DNA of 64,000 bases from an uncultured Verrucomicrobiota bacterium. Its GTDB lineage: Bacteria > Verrucomicrobiota > Verrucomicrobiia > Limisphaerales > CAIQOK01. The DNA lies in the NCBI GenBank assembly GCA_903873415.1, contig CAIQOK010000019.1, forward strand, positions 1-64,000, given 5' to 3'. Shown here one piece after another: positions 1 to 7,708 of the stretch. The notes under the pieces were generated by a model that was not told where the DNA came from, made no database searches, and saw only the letters and a program-made list of their open reading frames with translations. The translations under genes and the position numbers were made by a program. The stretch's first letter is position 1; each line of letters opens with the position of its first letter.

Positions 1-66
1 GGGGTGAAAAACCTCACACCGCAAGCCTGGGCCAAGTCGCGGGGCAAGCCCTCGGAACCTTCCTGA
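1..66 (+). pseudogene. 3' end of a transposase-like gene, cut by the window edge
   Basis: An open frame enters from the left edge and stops at TGA 64-66. The last 21 residues include NLTPQAWAKSRGKPSEPS. The NLTP-x-x-W stretch resembles the tail of IS3-family OrfB proteins (…SLGNLTPxEF…), which is a weak, inferred match. The same tail and the DNA after it recur in inverted orientation near 62.2 kb, which supports a mobile element. Whether the upstream part is intact cannot be seen. Confidence 0.4.
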
Positions 67-95
67 TCAGGAAATCTGCGCGCCCTGAGGCGTGG
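34..95 (+). repeat. Dispersed repeat, copy 1, with a 14-bp palindrome
   Basis: This 62-base stretch matches the reverse complement of 62194-62255 with 6 mismatches by direct reading. It contains the perfect palindrome TTCCTGATCAGGAA (60-73), which overlaps the stop codon of the transposase-like frame. Similarity ends near 95, where an unrelated formylglycine-generating-enzyme fragment begins, so this may be the terminus of an insertion element. Confidence 0.75.
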
Positions 96-271
96 ATCCG
101 CCGGTCGGATACGATCCTCACGGGGTTGGGTCGGGCTTCTCCCGTAAGAATCGGGGCGGCAGTTGGAACGACCTCGCCTTCGGCTATCGGTTGGCGTGTC
201 GGTATGGCGACGATCCGACGTTCAGCGGCTATGGTCTGGGGTTCCGGTCCGTCCTTCGCCTAGGTCAGTGA
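92..271 (+). pseudogene. C-terminal fragment of a formylglycine-generating-enzyme (SUMF1-like) protein
   Basis: The frame from 92 to TGA 269-271 encodes 59 residues containing RKNRGGSWNDLAFGYRLACR, then a GDDPTF segment, then GLGFRSVLRLG. This is the order of the C-terminal end of FGE-sulfatase domains (RGGSW…R…GFR). The enzyme normally has 250-300 residues; here the frame is closed upstream by a TGA at 86-88, where the dispersed repeat ends. I infer a gene truncated by an insertion or rearrangement. The family converts a sulfatase active-site Cys to formylglycine. No gene is recognised between 272 and 522. Confidence 0.65.
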
Positions 272-522
272 GCTAATACGGTTTGGGCTTAGCCGAGATT
301 CATCCTGTTTAACGCGGCTCCGGCCATGTTGGTGTGAGAATGCCGGGTGGTCTTGAAATTTCGGTGGGACTGCCCCTCCACATCGGAGACGTTCACGGCG
401 TGGTCGTTGTGCTCCGGGGTGCGGAGCATCAGGGGGCTTCAGGCGGGCATTCAGAAGAAACGGGGCTATGACGCTGACCAATTGCACCTCGAGGAATCCC
501 ACCGAAGGAACCTCGGCCATAA

Positions 523-1302
523 TCAGCCGCCATGAGTTGCGATCTGCGCAGCGATGCCGTCCCAGAGTGACAGTCGCGCCTCAAGCGCTGCCACGGCCGC
601 AGCCCGCGCTTCATTTTGCCGCGTGGCACTGCCATCACAAAGCAACTCCACCATCTCACGCCCCAGTTCTCCGTGCTCGTCTCCATCGAGTTCTATATGG
701 CGGTCGAGGTAGTAGCGGAAGGTGTCGAACCGGCCCGGAAAATCACGCTGCAGTTGCGCCACCAGTTCGCCGAACATGTCCGGAATCAGATCCTCCCGGC
801 CGTAGGTGAAGGCAGAGGCGATTTCATGGGGCTTGCCTCCGTGGATGACCTGAAAGGTGTGGCGAACAAAAGCGACCACAAAGTCGGGTACCTCAATAGC
901 CGCAAGCGCCGATTCCACATGTGAGCTGGCGCCCAGTCGTTCCACAAAAGCCAGTGCCTGTCCGGTGTTTGCACCCGCCTCCTCCATTGCTTGGAGGTAG
1001 AGTTCGAAGTGGCTAACCGTCCGCCCGTCCGGGGTGATGTCGCTCTCCTCGCCAAGTACGATCTCGTTGACTAGTCGCCGGGTCCGGGCATTTCCGGTCG
1101 GGATCCAAGGGGGCTGCACGCAGGTCAGGTGGCCCTGCAAGGCCTTGAGCAGCGACATGAAATCCCAGACCGCAAAGATGTGGTGCTCCATGAAAAGCCG
1201 CATGTCTTCCACCGTCCGCAGTCGCGCGTAGAGGCCATGTTGCAGTAAAGCCTGACGGGGCGCTGCAATGGCATCTGAGAAGGAGGTTCGTGCTGAGTTC
1301 AT
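523..1302 (-). CDS. DUF3050 family protein (haem-oxygenase-like fold)
   Basis: A 259-residue protein with no signal peptide. The segment MEHHIFAVWDFMSLLKALQ near its N-terminus is the hallmark of DUF3050, a family predicted to be all-helical and haem-oxygenase-like; its reaction is unknown. Further conserved-looking parts are FVRHTFQVIHGGKPHEIASA, which could hold metal or haem ligands, and the later DRHIELDGDEHG. I chose ATG 1302 because AAAGGA lies just upstream; the frame stays open to 1356 but without a better ribosome site. It is divergent from the outer-membrane protein gene at 1530, with a shared promoter region. Confidence 0.75.
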   Translation of the reverse strand: MNSARTSFSDAIAAPRQALLQHGLYARLRTVEDMRLFMEHHIFAVWDFMSLLKALQGHLTCVQPPWIPTGNARTRRLVNEIVLGEESDITPDGRTVSHFELYLQAMEEAGANTGQALAFVERLGASSHVESALAAIEVPDFVVAFVRHTFQVIHGGKPHEIASAFTYGREDLIPDMFGELVAQLQRDFPGRFDTFRYYLDRHIELDGDEHGELGREMVELLCDGSATRQNEARAAAVAALEARLSLWDGIAAQIATHGG

Positions 1303-1529
1303 TACAATTCCTTTATTCCTGACGGATTGCGTTGCAAATCGCCAGATCTTTTTCATCCACTTCCATATCCAGCTGTCGACAGACTACGGAATCGACCGTT
1401 ACTTAAATTGATTTTCACGTCATCACATCCTTGAGAACGAACTTGAATCCGCAGGGGTTTGCCGCACATTCCTGCGCGCCGGTGAAGAGCGTTGTTTCAA
1501 TGCCATAGCGACAACTTTAACATCGAGCC

Positions 1530-2348
1530 ATGAAAAATTTGAATCTGCTTGGAACCATCACCCTCGGCGCCACACTGCTCGCCCATACGGCGGGAGCAGA
1601 CAACCGCATCTTCACCTACGCCTACGAGCCGGAGACCGAACCACGCGGCGATTGGGAATACGAGCAATCCGTCACCCTCCGCGCCGGGCGCAACGCGAGA
1701 GTCGGACAGGAAGATTACCAACACTGGCAGTTCCGCGAGGAGATCGAGCACGGCGTCACAGACAACTACACCGTCGGGCTTTACCTCAACCACGACTACA
1801 AACATTTCACCAACCCGGTCAGCAGCGCGACGACTTCGCACCACGAGTGGACGGGCGTCTCGCTGGAGAACCGCCACCTGGTGCTGAACCCCACCGAACA
1901 CGCCGTCGGCCTGACGCTCTATCTCGAACCAACCTACGACGGCAGCAACTTCGAGCTGGAGCAAAAAATCATCCTCGGCCAGCGGCACGGGGACTGGAAG
2001 TGGGCGTTCAACATCTCGCAGGCGACAGAATGGGAGGACAACTTCCGCACCATCGAGGGCGAACTGGAATTTTCCTTCGGCCTCGCGCGCCAGTTGACCC
2101 GCCGCTGGTCGGTGGGCATTGAATTCCGCAACCAGAACGAACTCCCCGAATACAGGTCTTGGGAAAACACCGTGTTCTAAGCCGGGCCGGTCATCGCGTA
2201 TCGGCGGACAATCTGGTGGGGGACGCTCTCCGTGATGCCGCAAATCTACGGCGCGAATTTCTCCGGCGCCCCCGACGGCGATCATCACCTCGAACTCGAA
2301 GGCCACGAGCGCATGAACCTGCGCCTGCTGTTCGGGCGCAGGTTTTGA
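1530..2348 (+). pseudogene. Outer-membrane protein gene interrupted by an in-frame TAA
   Basis: The first part (1530-2180) encodes 216 residues: a signal peptide ending near HTAGA, then alternating strands such as EYEQSVTLRAGR and NYTVGLYLNHDY, as in a beta-barrel. It resembles proteins annotated DUF6662 (tentative). The frame meets TAA at 2178-2180 but continues without any shift for 55 more codons to TGA 2346-2348. These encode more strand-like sequence and end in LRLLFGRRF, a typical outer-membrane-protein terminus with a final Phe. A single base change (for example from TCA or TTA) explains the stop. Without the last strands and terminal Phe the barrel should not assemble. A sequencing error cannot be excluded. 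Confidence 0.7.
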
Positions 2349-2395
2349 ATAAAGCATCCCGACGCCGATGGTTGGAATAAGGAAGCCAGGAAAAC

Positions 2396-2536
2396 ATGAA
2401 GATCCCCCCCTCACGGCTTCATGCCTTCCCAATTCGTCACCGGATTCAGCGTCAGTGTGCTGGGAAATGCCACGAGCCACAGTGCCAGCCGCAGTTCTGT
2501 TTAGTCTATGGCACGCCGGACAAGGGGTGCCCCTAG
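2396..2536 (+). CDS. Possible small cysteine-rich protein, 46 residues
   Basis: A short frame starts at ATG 2396, seven bases after AGGA, and stops at TAG 2534. Its second half has five cysteines in about 25 residues (QCAGKCHEPQCQPQFC, then KGCP). No family is recognised. Good initiation signals and Cys clustering argue for a gene; lack of known homologues and its position in a 500-base gap argue for caution. The rest of 2349-2852 shows nothing else except the hairpin at 2715. Confidence 0.25.
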   Translation: MKIPPSRLHAFPIRHRIQRQCAGKCHEPQCQPQFCLVYGTPDKGCP

Positions 2537-2714
2537 TGCGATCAATGAGTTGTTTTATTTCAGGTGTCATGACGTTGGATGTATAGGTCATGTTTCCTTT
2601 CATTTGGTTGTTGTGGTGGTTAATCGGTCATATCCGAGACTGGCGGGAAGTTAAAAAGCTGCGGGCGTTGTCCGTTTAACCTGGATTCAAGACAGTTGGC
2701 CAAAGGCACCGCCC

Positions 2715-2736
2715 CCATACCTCCACAGAGGTATGG
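2715..2736. repeat. Perfect 9-bp inverted repeat upstream of the prepilin-type gene
   Basis: The arms CCATACCTC and GAGGTATGG are separated by CACA. No T-run follows, so a terminator is unlikely. It lies about 120 bases before the start at 2853 and could be an operator or an mRNA hairpin. Confidence 0.5.
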
Positions 2737-2852
2737 ACTCTGGAAGCCAGATTGATATTCTTGATTTTAAGCCTTGAGCCGATAAGTAATCATGGTCAGG
2801 CATTGGCACCAGAAAATTGAACAGGCCCGAAAATCATACCGATCAATCCAGA

Positions 2853-3668
2853 ATGTTTTCACTACGTTCTCCCCAATTGTGTATCAAAGCCCGCGCCGGC
2901 CTTGCCAAGCCCCGCAGTGGCTTTACTCTGATCGAGCTGTTGGTTGTTATCGCCATCATAGCGATATTGGCGGCCATGCTCCTGCCGGCCCTTTCCAAGG
3001 CAAAGGCGAAGGCGCATGCCACCATCTGCATGAGCAACTCGCGCCAGCTCACATTGGCGTGGATTCTCTATGCGACCGACAACAAGGACCGACTTCTAAC
3101 ATCGATGGGTTGGGTGCAGGATGGGGTGGCGGATCCTGCCAGCATGGAATTCGTCAACGGGTATGGGCACCTCCAGCAATCGGCCCTAACCGCCTACCTC
3201 AACGGAAATGTGGAGGTGTATAAATGCCCGGGGAACACCCGCCGCAGCACATTGAACGATCCGCAGTATTATGGGCAGGTCTGCGCCCGCAGTTATTCCA
3301 TGAACAACCATATCGGCGACTACTTCACGACGCAGATCGGGCCGGGCTACATGTTTCTTCAATTCATGAAAATGGGAGATTTTATCCGCCCCGGTCCGGC
3401 CAACACCTTCGTATTTCTGGATGAGGGTCCGAGCATCAACGACGGGTGGTTCATGGCGGACATGGGCGGCTACGATCCGCGAGTGCCCAGTTCCCAACAC
3501 TTTGGGGATCAACCCGCTTCCTACCATAACCGGTCCGCCGGTTTTTCCTTTGTCGACGGCCATTCCGAAATCCACAAATGGCGCGGGGACAATCCCTTTA
3601 CCGCGGATGATGTCGATTGGGTCCAGTCTAAAACGACCGCCAGCCGCGCGCCGTATCACACCCGTTGA
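2853..3668 (+). CDS. Prepilin-type exported protein with H-X9-DG motif
   Basis: A 271-residue protein. Near residue 25 it has the type IV prepilin signal ([20 protein letters not shown]) with Gly before Phe and Glu at +5 of the mature protein, followed by a basic stretch (KAKAKA). The C-terminal part contains [12 protein letters not shown], the H-X9-DG motif of the large pseudopilin-like families of Verrucomicrobiota, Lentisphaerae and Planctomycetes. It is processed by prepilin peptidase and probably held in the membrane or displayed; substrate unknown. The frame is open from TTG 2817, but ATG 2853 is the likelier start. It sits just upstream of the sensor kinase and sugar-degradation genes. 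Confidence 0.85.
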   Translation: MFSLRSPQLCIKARAGLAKPRSGFTLIELLVVIAIIAILAAMLLPALSKAKAKAHATICMSNSRQLTLAWILYATDNKDRLLTSMGWVQDGVADPASMEFVNGYGHLQQSALTAYLNGNVEVYKCPGNTRRSTLNDPQYYGQVCARSYSMNNHIGDYFTTQIGPGYMFLQFMKMGDFIRPGPANTFVFLDEGPSINDGWFMADMGGYDPRVPSSQHFGDQPASYHNRSAGFSFVDGHSEIHKWRGDNPFTADDVDWVQSKTTASRAPYHTR

Positions 3669-3745
3669 CCGAGGACACCCGGGGCTTCCTGGGCGGGTTT
3701 TCTCTCTGATCTTGCTTCACCTGGAGGGGGAACTAAAATTTCAGC

Positions 3746-6700
3746 ATGTTCCCAGTGCCGAGTTTCAGGTCGATGGGGCGATGGTGGGCGTGCCTGCTCT
3801 GGATGGTCACCTTAGCAGCCCAAGCCGCCACGGCCCAACCGGATTATTATTATCGCTCCTGGCAGTCAGATGAGGGACTGCCGGACAATACCGTGGTCGG
3901 ATTGGCCCAGTCGGCGGATGGTTTCTTATGGGTCGCAAGCCAGTCCGGTCTGGCCCGTTTCGACGGGGTGAGGTTCCGGGAATTCCCCTCGCTCAACGCG
4001 GCGGGGGAGCCGAGCACCCCGCTGCACTCCTTGTTTCTGGACCGGCAAGATCGCCTCTGGATTGCCAAGGATCACGGAGTCTTGATTTGCTTGGAACAGG
4101 GACGGATCAGCCGTTTCATCCCGGAAAACAGGTTGCCGGACCTGACCACCCACCTGATGGTGGAAGACCGGCAAGGGGGGCTGTGGGTCTCCTACCTGAA
4201 CGAAGGAGTGACGCGGATATTTGATGGGAAAGCCCGCTCCTACACCTCAAGCGAAGGGCTGCCTGACGGGGGCACCTGTCAGTTGACGTGCGACAAAGGG
4301 GGGCAAATCTGGTTTGCCAAAGCGGGCCAGATCGGGGTGTTCCGCCACGGCAAGTTTAATAAGCTGTTGAACATCCCCGCACAACGCATCGCCGCGGCGC
4401 GGTCCGGTGGCATTTGGATTTACGCCCTCGCACAACTCTTCCACTTCTCGGAGGCGAACGGACTGGTAAAAGCAGGCGATCTGCCAGTCAGCAGGCGCAC
4501 CGTCAATGCCACCGTGCTCTACGAGGATTCTCTGGGAGCCATCTGGATCGGCACCCAGGAGAGCGGCCTCTTCCGGCATGACAGCTCCGGATTCCGCAGC
4601 ATCCAGACTTCTCATCACGATATTCTCAGCATCACCGGAGACCGGGAAGGCAACGTCTGGGTCGGCACGGGGGGGGGGGGGCTTAACCGGGTGGGGCGGC
4701 GCACTGTGGAATTGCTGGATGTGGCTTCGGGATTGAGCGCCGAGGCCGTGCGCTCGGTTTGCCTGGATACCACAGGCGACCTCTGGGCGACGACACAAAG
4801 CGGGAGCGTGACCCGCAACAGCGGAAGTGGCTGGATCGACCTCTCCACAAACGCCAACTGGCCCATCCAATATGCCCAATGCATCACCGCCGATCCAAAG
4901 GGTGGTGTATGGATCGGCACCCAATATCTTGGGTTATTCCACTGGGACCGCAGGGGGATCAGCAATTTGGGGCGCCCCCCCACTCCGAGTCCTGATGCCA
5001 TCCGCACCCTGCTGGCCACTCAGAACGGGGACCTGTGGATCGGCACAGAGTCGGCAAACTCGCTGCAACGGATGCGCGCCGGAAAATTCCGTCCGTTCCC
5101 TCTGCCCGCCGGCAGCGGAATCATCACCGCCATGGTGGTGGATGCCGCAGGCAGGGTGTGGGTCGGCACGGCCGGAGGGTTCCTGCTGCAAGCCGTTGAG
5201 GACAGCCTTGTGGATCAAACCCACCGAACCCTCGCACAACCCGAGTCCATCCACTGCCTGTGCGCCACCCCCGAGGGAAACCTGTGGATTGGATATGCCG
5301 GACGGGGTGTTGGGAGGCTTGGCCGGGAGGGGTTTTTCCAATTCGGCGCCGAAGAGGGTCTGCATGACAATTATGTTTCCCAGATCGTGGCCGACCGACA
5401 GGGAGAACTCTGGTTTGCCGGAAACCAGGGTGTTTTCCATGTGCCAACCCTAGAATTCGATGCCTTGGCCCAAGGGAAAGCAGGCCGCATCCGCTCCATT
5501 GTTCTGGGAAGAAACGAAGGTTTGCCCAGCCTCAAAGCCAGTCATGGCTTTTGGCCCGGAGCACTGCTGGACCGCAGCGGAACTCTCTACATCCCCACAC
5601 TGACCGGACTGGCTGCGATCACTCCCAACGACAACCCCAAGCCCCCCCCCATTCTCATCACCCGGGTGGCGGTGGATGGCCGGACGGTGGCCACCATCGA
5701 TGCAGGCGGACCGCTGATCGAGGCGGGTGCAATGCCGGGACTAAATCCCGGCCAGATGAACTCCACCATCCGCATTGCCCCGGATCACGAGCGGGTGGAT
5801 TTGGAATTCACCGCCCCCAGCTTCACCTCGCCAAGAAACATCCTGTTCCAATACAAACTGGAGGGGCTGGATAAGCGCTGGTTGGATGCGGGCACAAAGC
5901 GAGAGGTTTATTTCCCGCATCTCCCCGCAGGGGACTATGTTTTCCGCGTCGCCGCCTTCAATGAACAGGGCATCCGGAGTGAAACCGAAGCGAAAATCCG
6001 TCTCAAAATCCTCCCTTTCTACTGGCAAACCTGGGGCTTTCGAATCCTGGCCACAGCCGGCGCCAGCCTCCTCTTCGCCGGGCTGGTGGCCTGGCGGGTC
6101 CGGTTGCGACAACGCCGCCGCATCGAGCAACTGGAACGTCAGCGCGCCATGGAACGGGAGCGGACCCGCATCGCCGAAGACCTCCATGACGAATTGGGCG
6201 CCGGACTGACCGAAATTAGTTTTGGCAGCGAGTTCGCCCTTGATCCACTCTTGGAAGCCGAGGCCCGGCGTCGGCACACTCGGGAGATAGGCAACCGGGC
6301 CAGAGAACTGGTGACAAGTTTGGATGAGATCGTCTGGGCTGTGAACCCGAAGAATGACACGGTGGCTTCCCTGGCCAGTTACCTATGCCAGTTTGCCGAG
6401 CGTTTCCTCAAGCCCACCCGACTGCGCCTGCGCTTAAGGGTTGACCGCAACCTGCCAGCCGTGCCGCTCAATGCGGAAGAGCGGCACAATCTGTTTCTGG
6501 CGGTCAAAGAGGCGCTGCACAACGCCCTCCAGCATGCCCGGGCCACAGAGGTGGAATTGATCATCAAGACCCGCCCGCCCCTGCTGATAGTGGTGGTGGC
6601 GGATGACGGCTGCGGGTTTGATCCCTCCACAGCACGCAGCGAGGCGGATGGATTGGGCAATATGCGCCGCCGTCTCAGCCAGATCGCAGGAGTCTGCACC

Positions 6701-6781
6701 CTGTCCAGTTCCTTGGGACAAGGGTCCACAGTCACTTTTGAACTGCCTCTGAACAACCTGCCTGAGGCCAAGATGACCTAA
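3746..6781 (+). CDS. Two-propeller sensor histidine kinase (Reg_prop, Y_Y_Y, HisKA_3, HATPase_c)
   Basis: A 1011-residue membrane kinase. Order: signal peptide (cleavage near ATAQ); about 13 Reg_prop repeats of the type GxxWIGTxxGL, enough for two seven-bladed propellers outside the cytoplasm (residues ~30-640); Y_Y_Y domain (~690-760); one membrane helix (ILATAGASLLFAGLVAW); HisKA_3 box RIAEDLHDELGAGL with phosphoacceptor His814; ATPase with N box KEALHNALQHA, G box DDGCGFD and LGNMRRR. This layout is that of sensors which detect sugars in the periplasm. The partner regulator follows 85 bases downstream, then the glycoside hydrolases. A 13-G run (4669-4681) lies in one propeller repeat and is in frame here. 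Confidence 0.92.
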   Translation: MFPVPSFRSMGRWWACLLWMVTLAAQAATAQPDYYYRSWQSDEGLPDNTVVGLAQSADGFLWVASQSGLARFDGVRFREFPSLNAAGEPSTPLHSLFLDRQDRLWIAKDHGVLICLEQGRISRFIPENRLPDLTTHLMVEDRQGGLWVSYLNEGVTRIFDGKARSYTSSEGLPDGGTCQLTCDKGGQIWFAKAGQIGVFRHGKFNKLLNIPAQRIAAARSGGIWIYALAQLFHFSEANGLVKAGDLPVSRRTVNATVLYEDSLGAIWIGTQESGLFRHDSSGFRSIQTSHHDILSITGDREGNVWVGTGGGGLNRVGRRTVELLDVASGLSAEAVRSVCLDTTGDLWATTQSGSVTRNSGSGWIDLSTNANWPIQYAQCITADPKGGVWIGTQYLGLFHWDRRGISNLGRPPTPSPDAIRTLLATQNGDLWIGTESANSLQRMRAGKFRPFPLPAGSGIITAMVVDAAGRVWVGTAGGFLLQAVEDSLVDQTHRTLAQPESIHCLCATPEGNLWIGYAGRGVGRLGREGFFQFGAEEGLHDNYVSQIVADRQGELWFAGNQGVFHVPTLEFDALAQGKAGRIRSIVLGRNEGLPSLKASHGFWPGALLDRSGTLYIPTLTGLAAITPNDNPKPPPILITRVAVDGRTVATIDAGGPLIEAGAMPGLNPGQMNSTIRIAPDHERVDLEFTAPSFTSPRNILFQYKLEGLDKRWLDAGTKREVYFPHLPAGDYVFRVAAFNEQGIRSETEAKIRLKILPFYWQTWGFRILATAGASLLFAGLVAWRVRLRQRRRIEQLERQRAMERERTRIAEDLHDELGAGLTEISFGSEFALDPLLEAEARRRHTREIGNRARELVTSLDEIVWAVNPKNDTVASLASYLCQFAERFLKPTRLRLRLRVDRNLPAVPLNAEERHNLFLAVKEALHNALQHARATEVELIIKTRPPLLIVVVADDGCGFDPSTARSEADGLGNMRRRLSQIAGVCTLSSSLGQGSTVTFELPLNNLPEAKMT
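4669..4681 (+). repeat. G13 homopolymer inside the sensor kinase gene
   Basis: Thirteen consecutive G encode part of the TGGGGLNR motif of one propeller repeat. The present length matches the usual GTxGGGLNR consensus. Gain or loss of one G would truncate the kinase at about residue 310, so slippage could switch it off; read errors are also common at such runs. Confidence 0.9.
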
Positions 6782-6866
6782 TCCTCCGGAGTTATTGCAA
6801 TCCGGCGGGCCGTTATGAACAATCCCCAGAGCCACAAACCCTTTCCACCCGGAGCGGGAATTGATT

Positions 6867-7607
6867 ATGTTCAACCCTGTGACAGACACTAGAGCAAGCC
6901 GCGCAACCCCTGCGGAAGCCTCACCGACCCGGGTGGCGTTGGTGGAGGACAGCGTTCCGTTGCGCAAACAACTCAGGCAACTGCTGGACGGCGCCCCCGG
7001 AATCCAATGTGTCTGCGCCTGCGGCAGCGCCGAGGATGCCTGTTTGCAAATCCCCGCCGCAACCCCGGATGTGGTGCTCATGGACATCAATCTTCCCGGC
7101 ATTTCCGGCATCGGCTGCACCGTCCAGCTGAAACAGCAACTACCTGCATTACAAGTAATTATGCTGACCGTCTACGAGGACGGGGAAAGTATTTTCAACG
7201 CGCTCAAAGCCGGCGCCTGCGGCTACCTGCTCAAGCGCTCCTCGCCTGCCGAAATCCTCGATGCCATCAACGCCGTGCGCCAAGGCGGTGTGCCCATGAC
7301 CGGGGAGGTGGCCCGCAAGGTGATCATGACCTTTCAAGGGGCAGTAGCCGGGCCGACTGAGGAAGTCGTCACCCTTTCATCACGGGAACAGGAAATCCTT
7401 GAGCTCCTCTCCCAAGGCATGCTGAACAAGGAAATCGCCGACCGGCTCTCCATCAGTTATCACACGGTCAAAGTCCATTTGAAACATGTCTACGACAAAC
7501 TCCACGTCCGCTCACGCGCCGAGGCCATGTTGAAATTCATGTCGGACAAGCGCGCCTCCAGCACTCATCGCCCTCCCTCCCTCCCGGCAGGCCGGCTCGA
7601 GAGGTAA
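6867..7607 (+). CDS. NarL/FixJ-type response regulator (REC + LuxR HTH)
   Basis: A 246-residue regulator. Receiver domain at residues ~25-140 with the acidic pair in LVEDS, phosphoacceptor Asp73 in VVLMDINLPG, Thr in MLTVYED and Lys in YLLKRSS. A LuxR-type helix-turn-helix lies at ~170-235 (LSSREQEILELLSQG…ISYHTVKVHLKHVYDKL). An open TTG lies at 6861, but ATG 6867 sits a better distance from GGAGCGGG. It directly follows the HisKA_3 kinase, the normal partner of NarL regulators, and precedes the glycoside hydrolase genes, which are its likely targets. Confidence 0.93.
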   Translation: MFNPVTDTRASRATPAEASPTRVALVEDSVPLRKQLRQLLDGAPGIQCVCACGSAEDACLQIPAATPDVVLMDINLPGISGIGCTVQLKQQLPALQVIMLTVYEDGESIFNALKAGACGYLLKRSSPAEILDAINAVRQGGVPMTGEVARKVIMTFQGAVAGPTEEVVTLSSREQEILELLSQGMLNKEIADRLSISYHTVKVHLKHVYDKLHVRSRAEAMLKFMSDKRASSTHRPPSLPAGRLER

Positions 7608-7708
7608 TCCTCGGCTCGCGCACCCGGTCCCACCGGTGCCCCGCGCCGGCCAAACACAAATGTGCTATTGGGCGCGGATCTTGCCCTTGTTAGCCTGCAC
7701 TCATCAAA

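Noticed and set aside
1497-2603. 368-residue frame on the minus strand
   Set aside because: It lies antisense to the outer-membrane protein gene, and its composition and lack of motifs show it is a shadow in GC-rich DNA.
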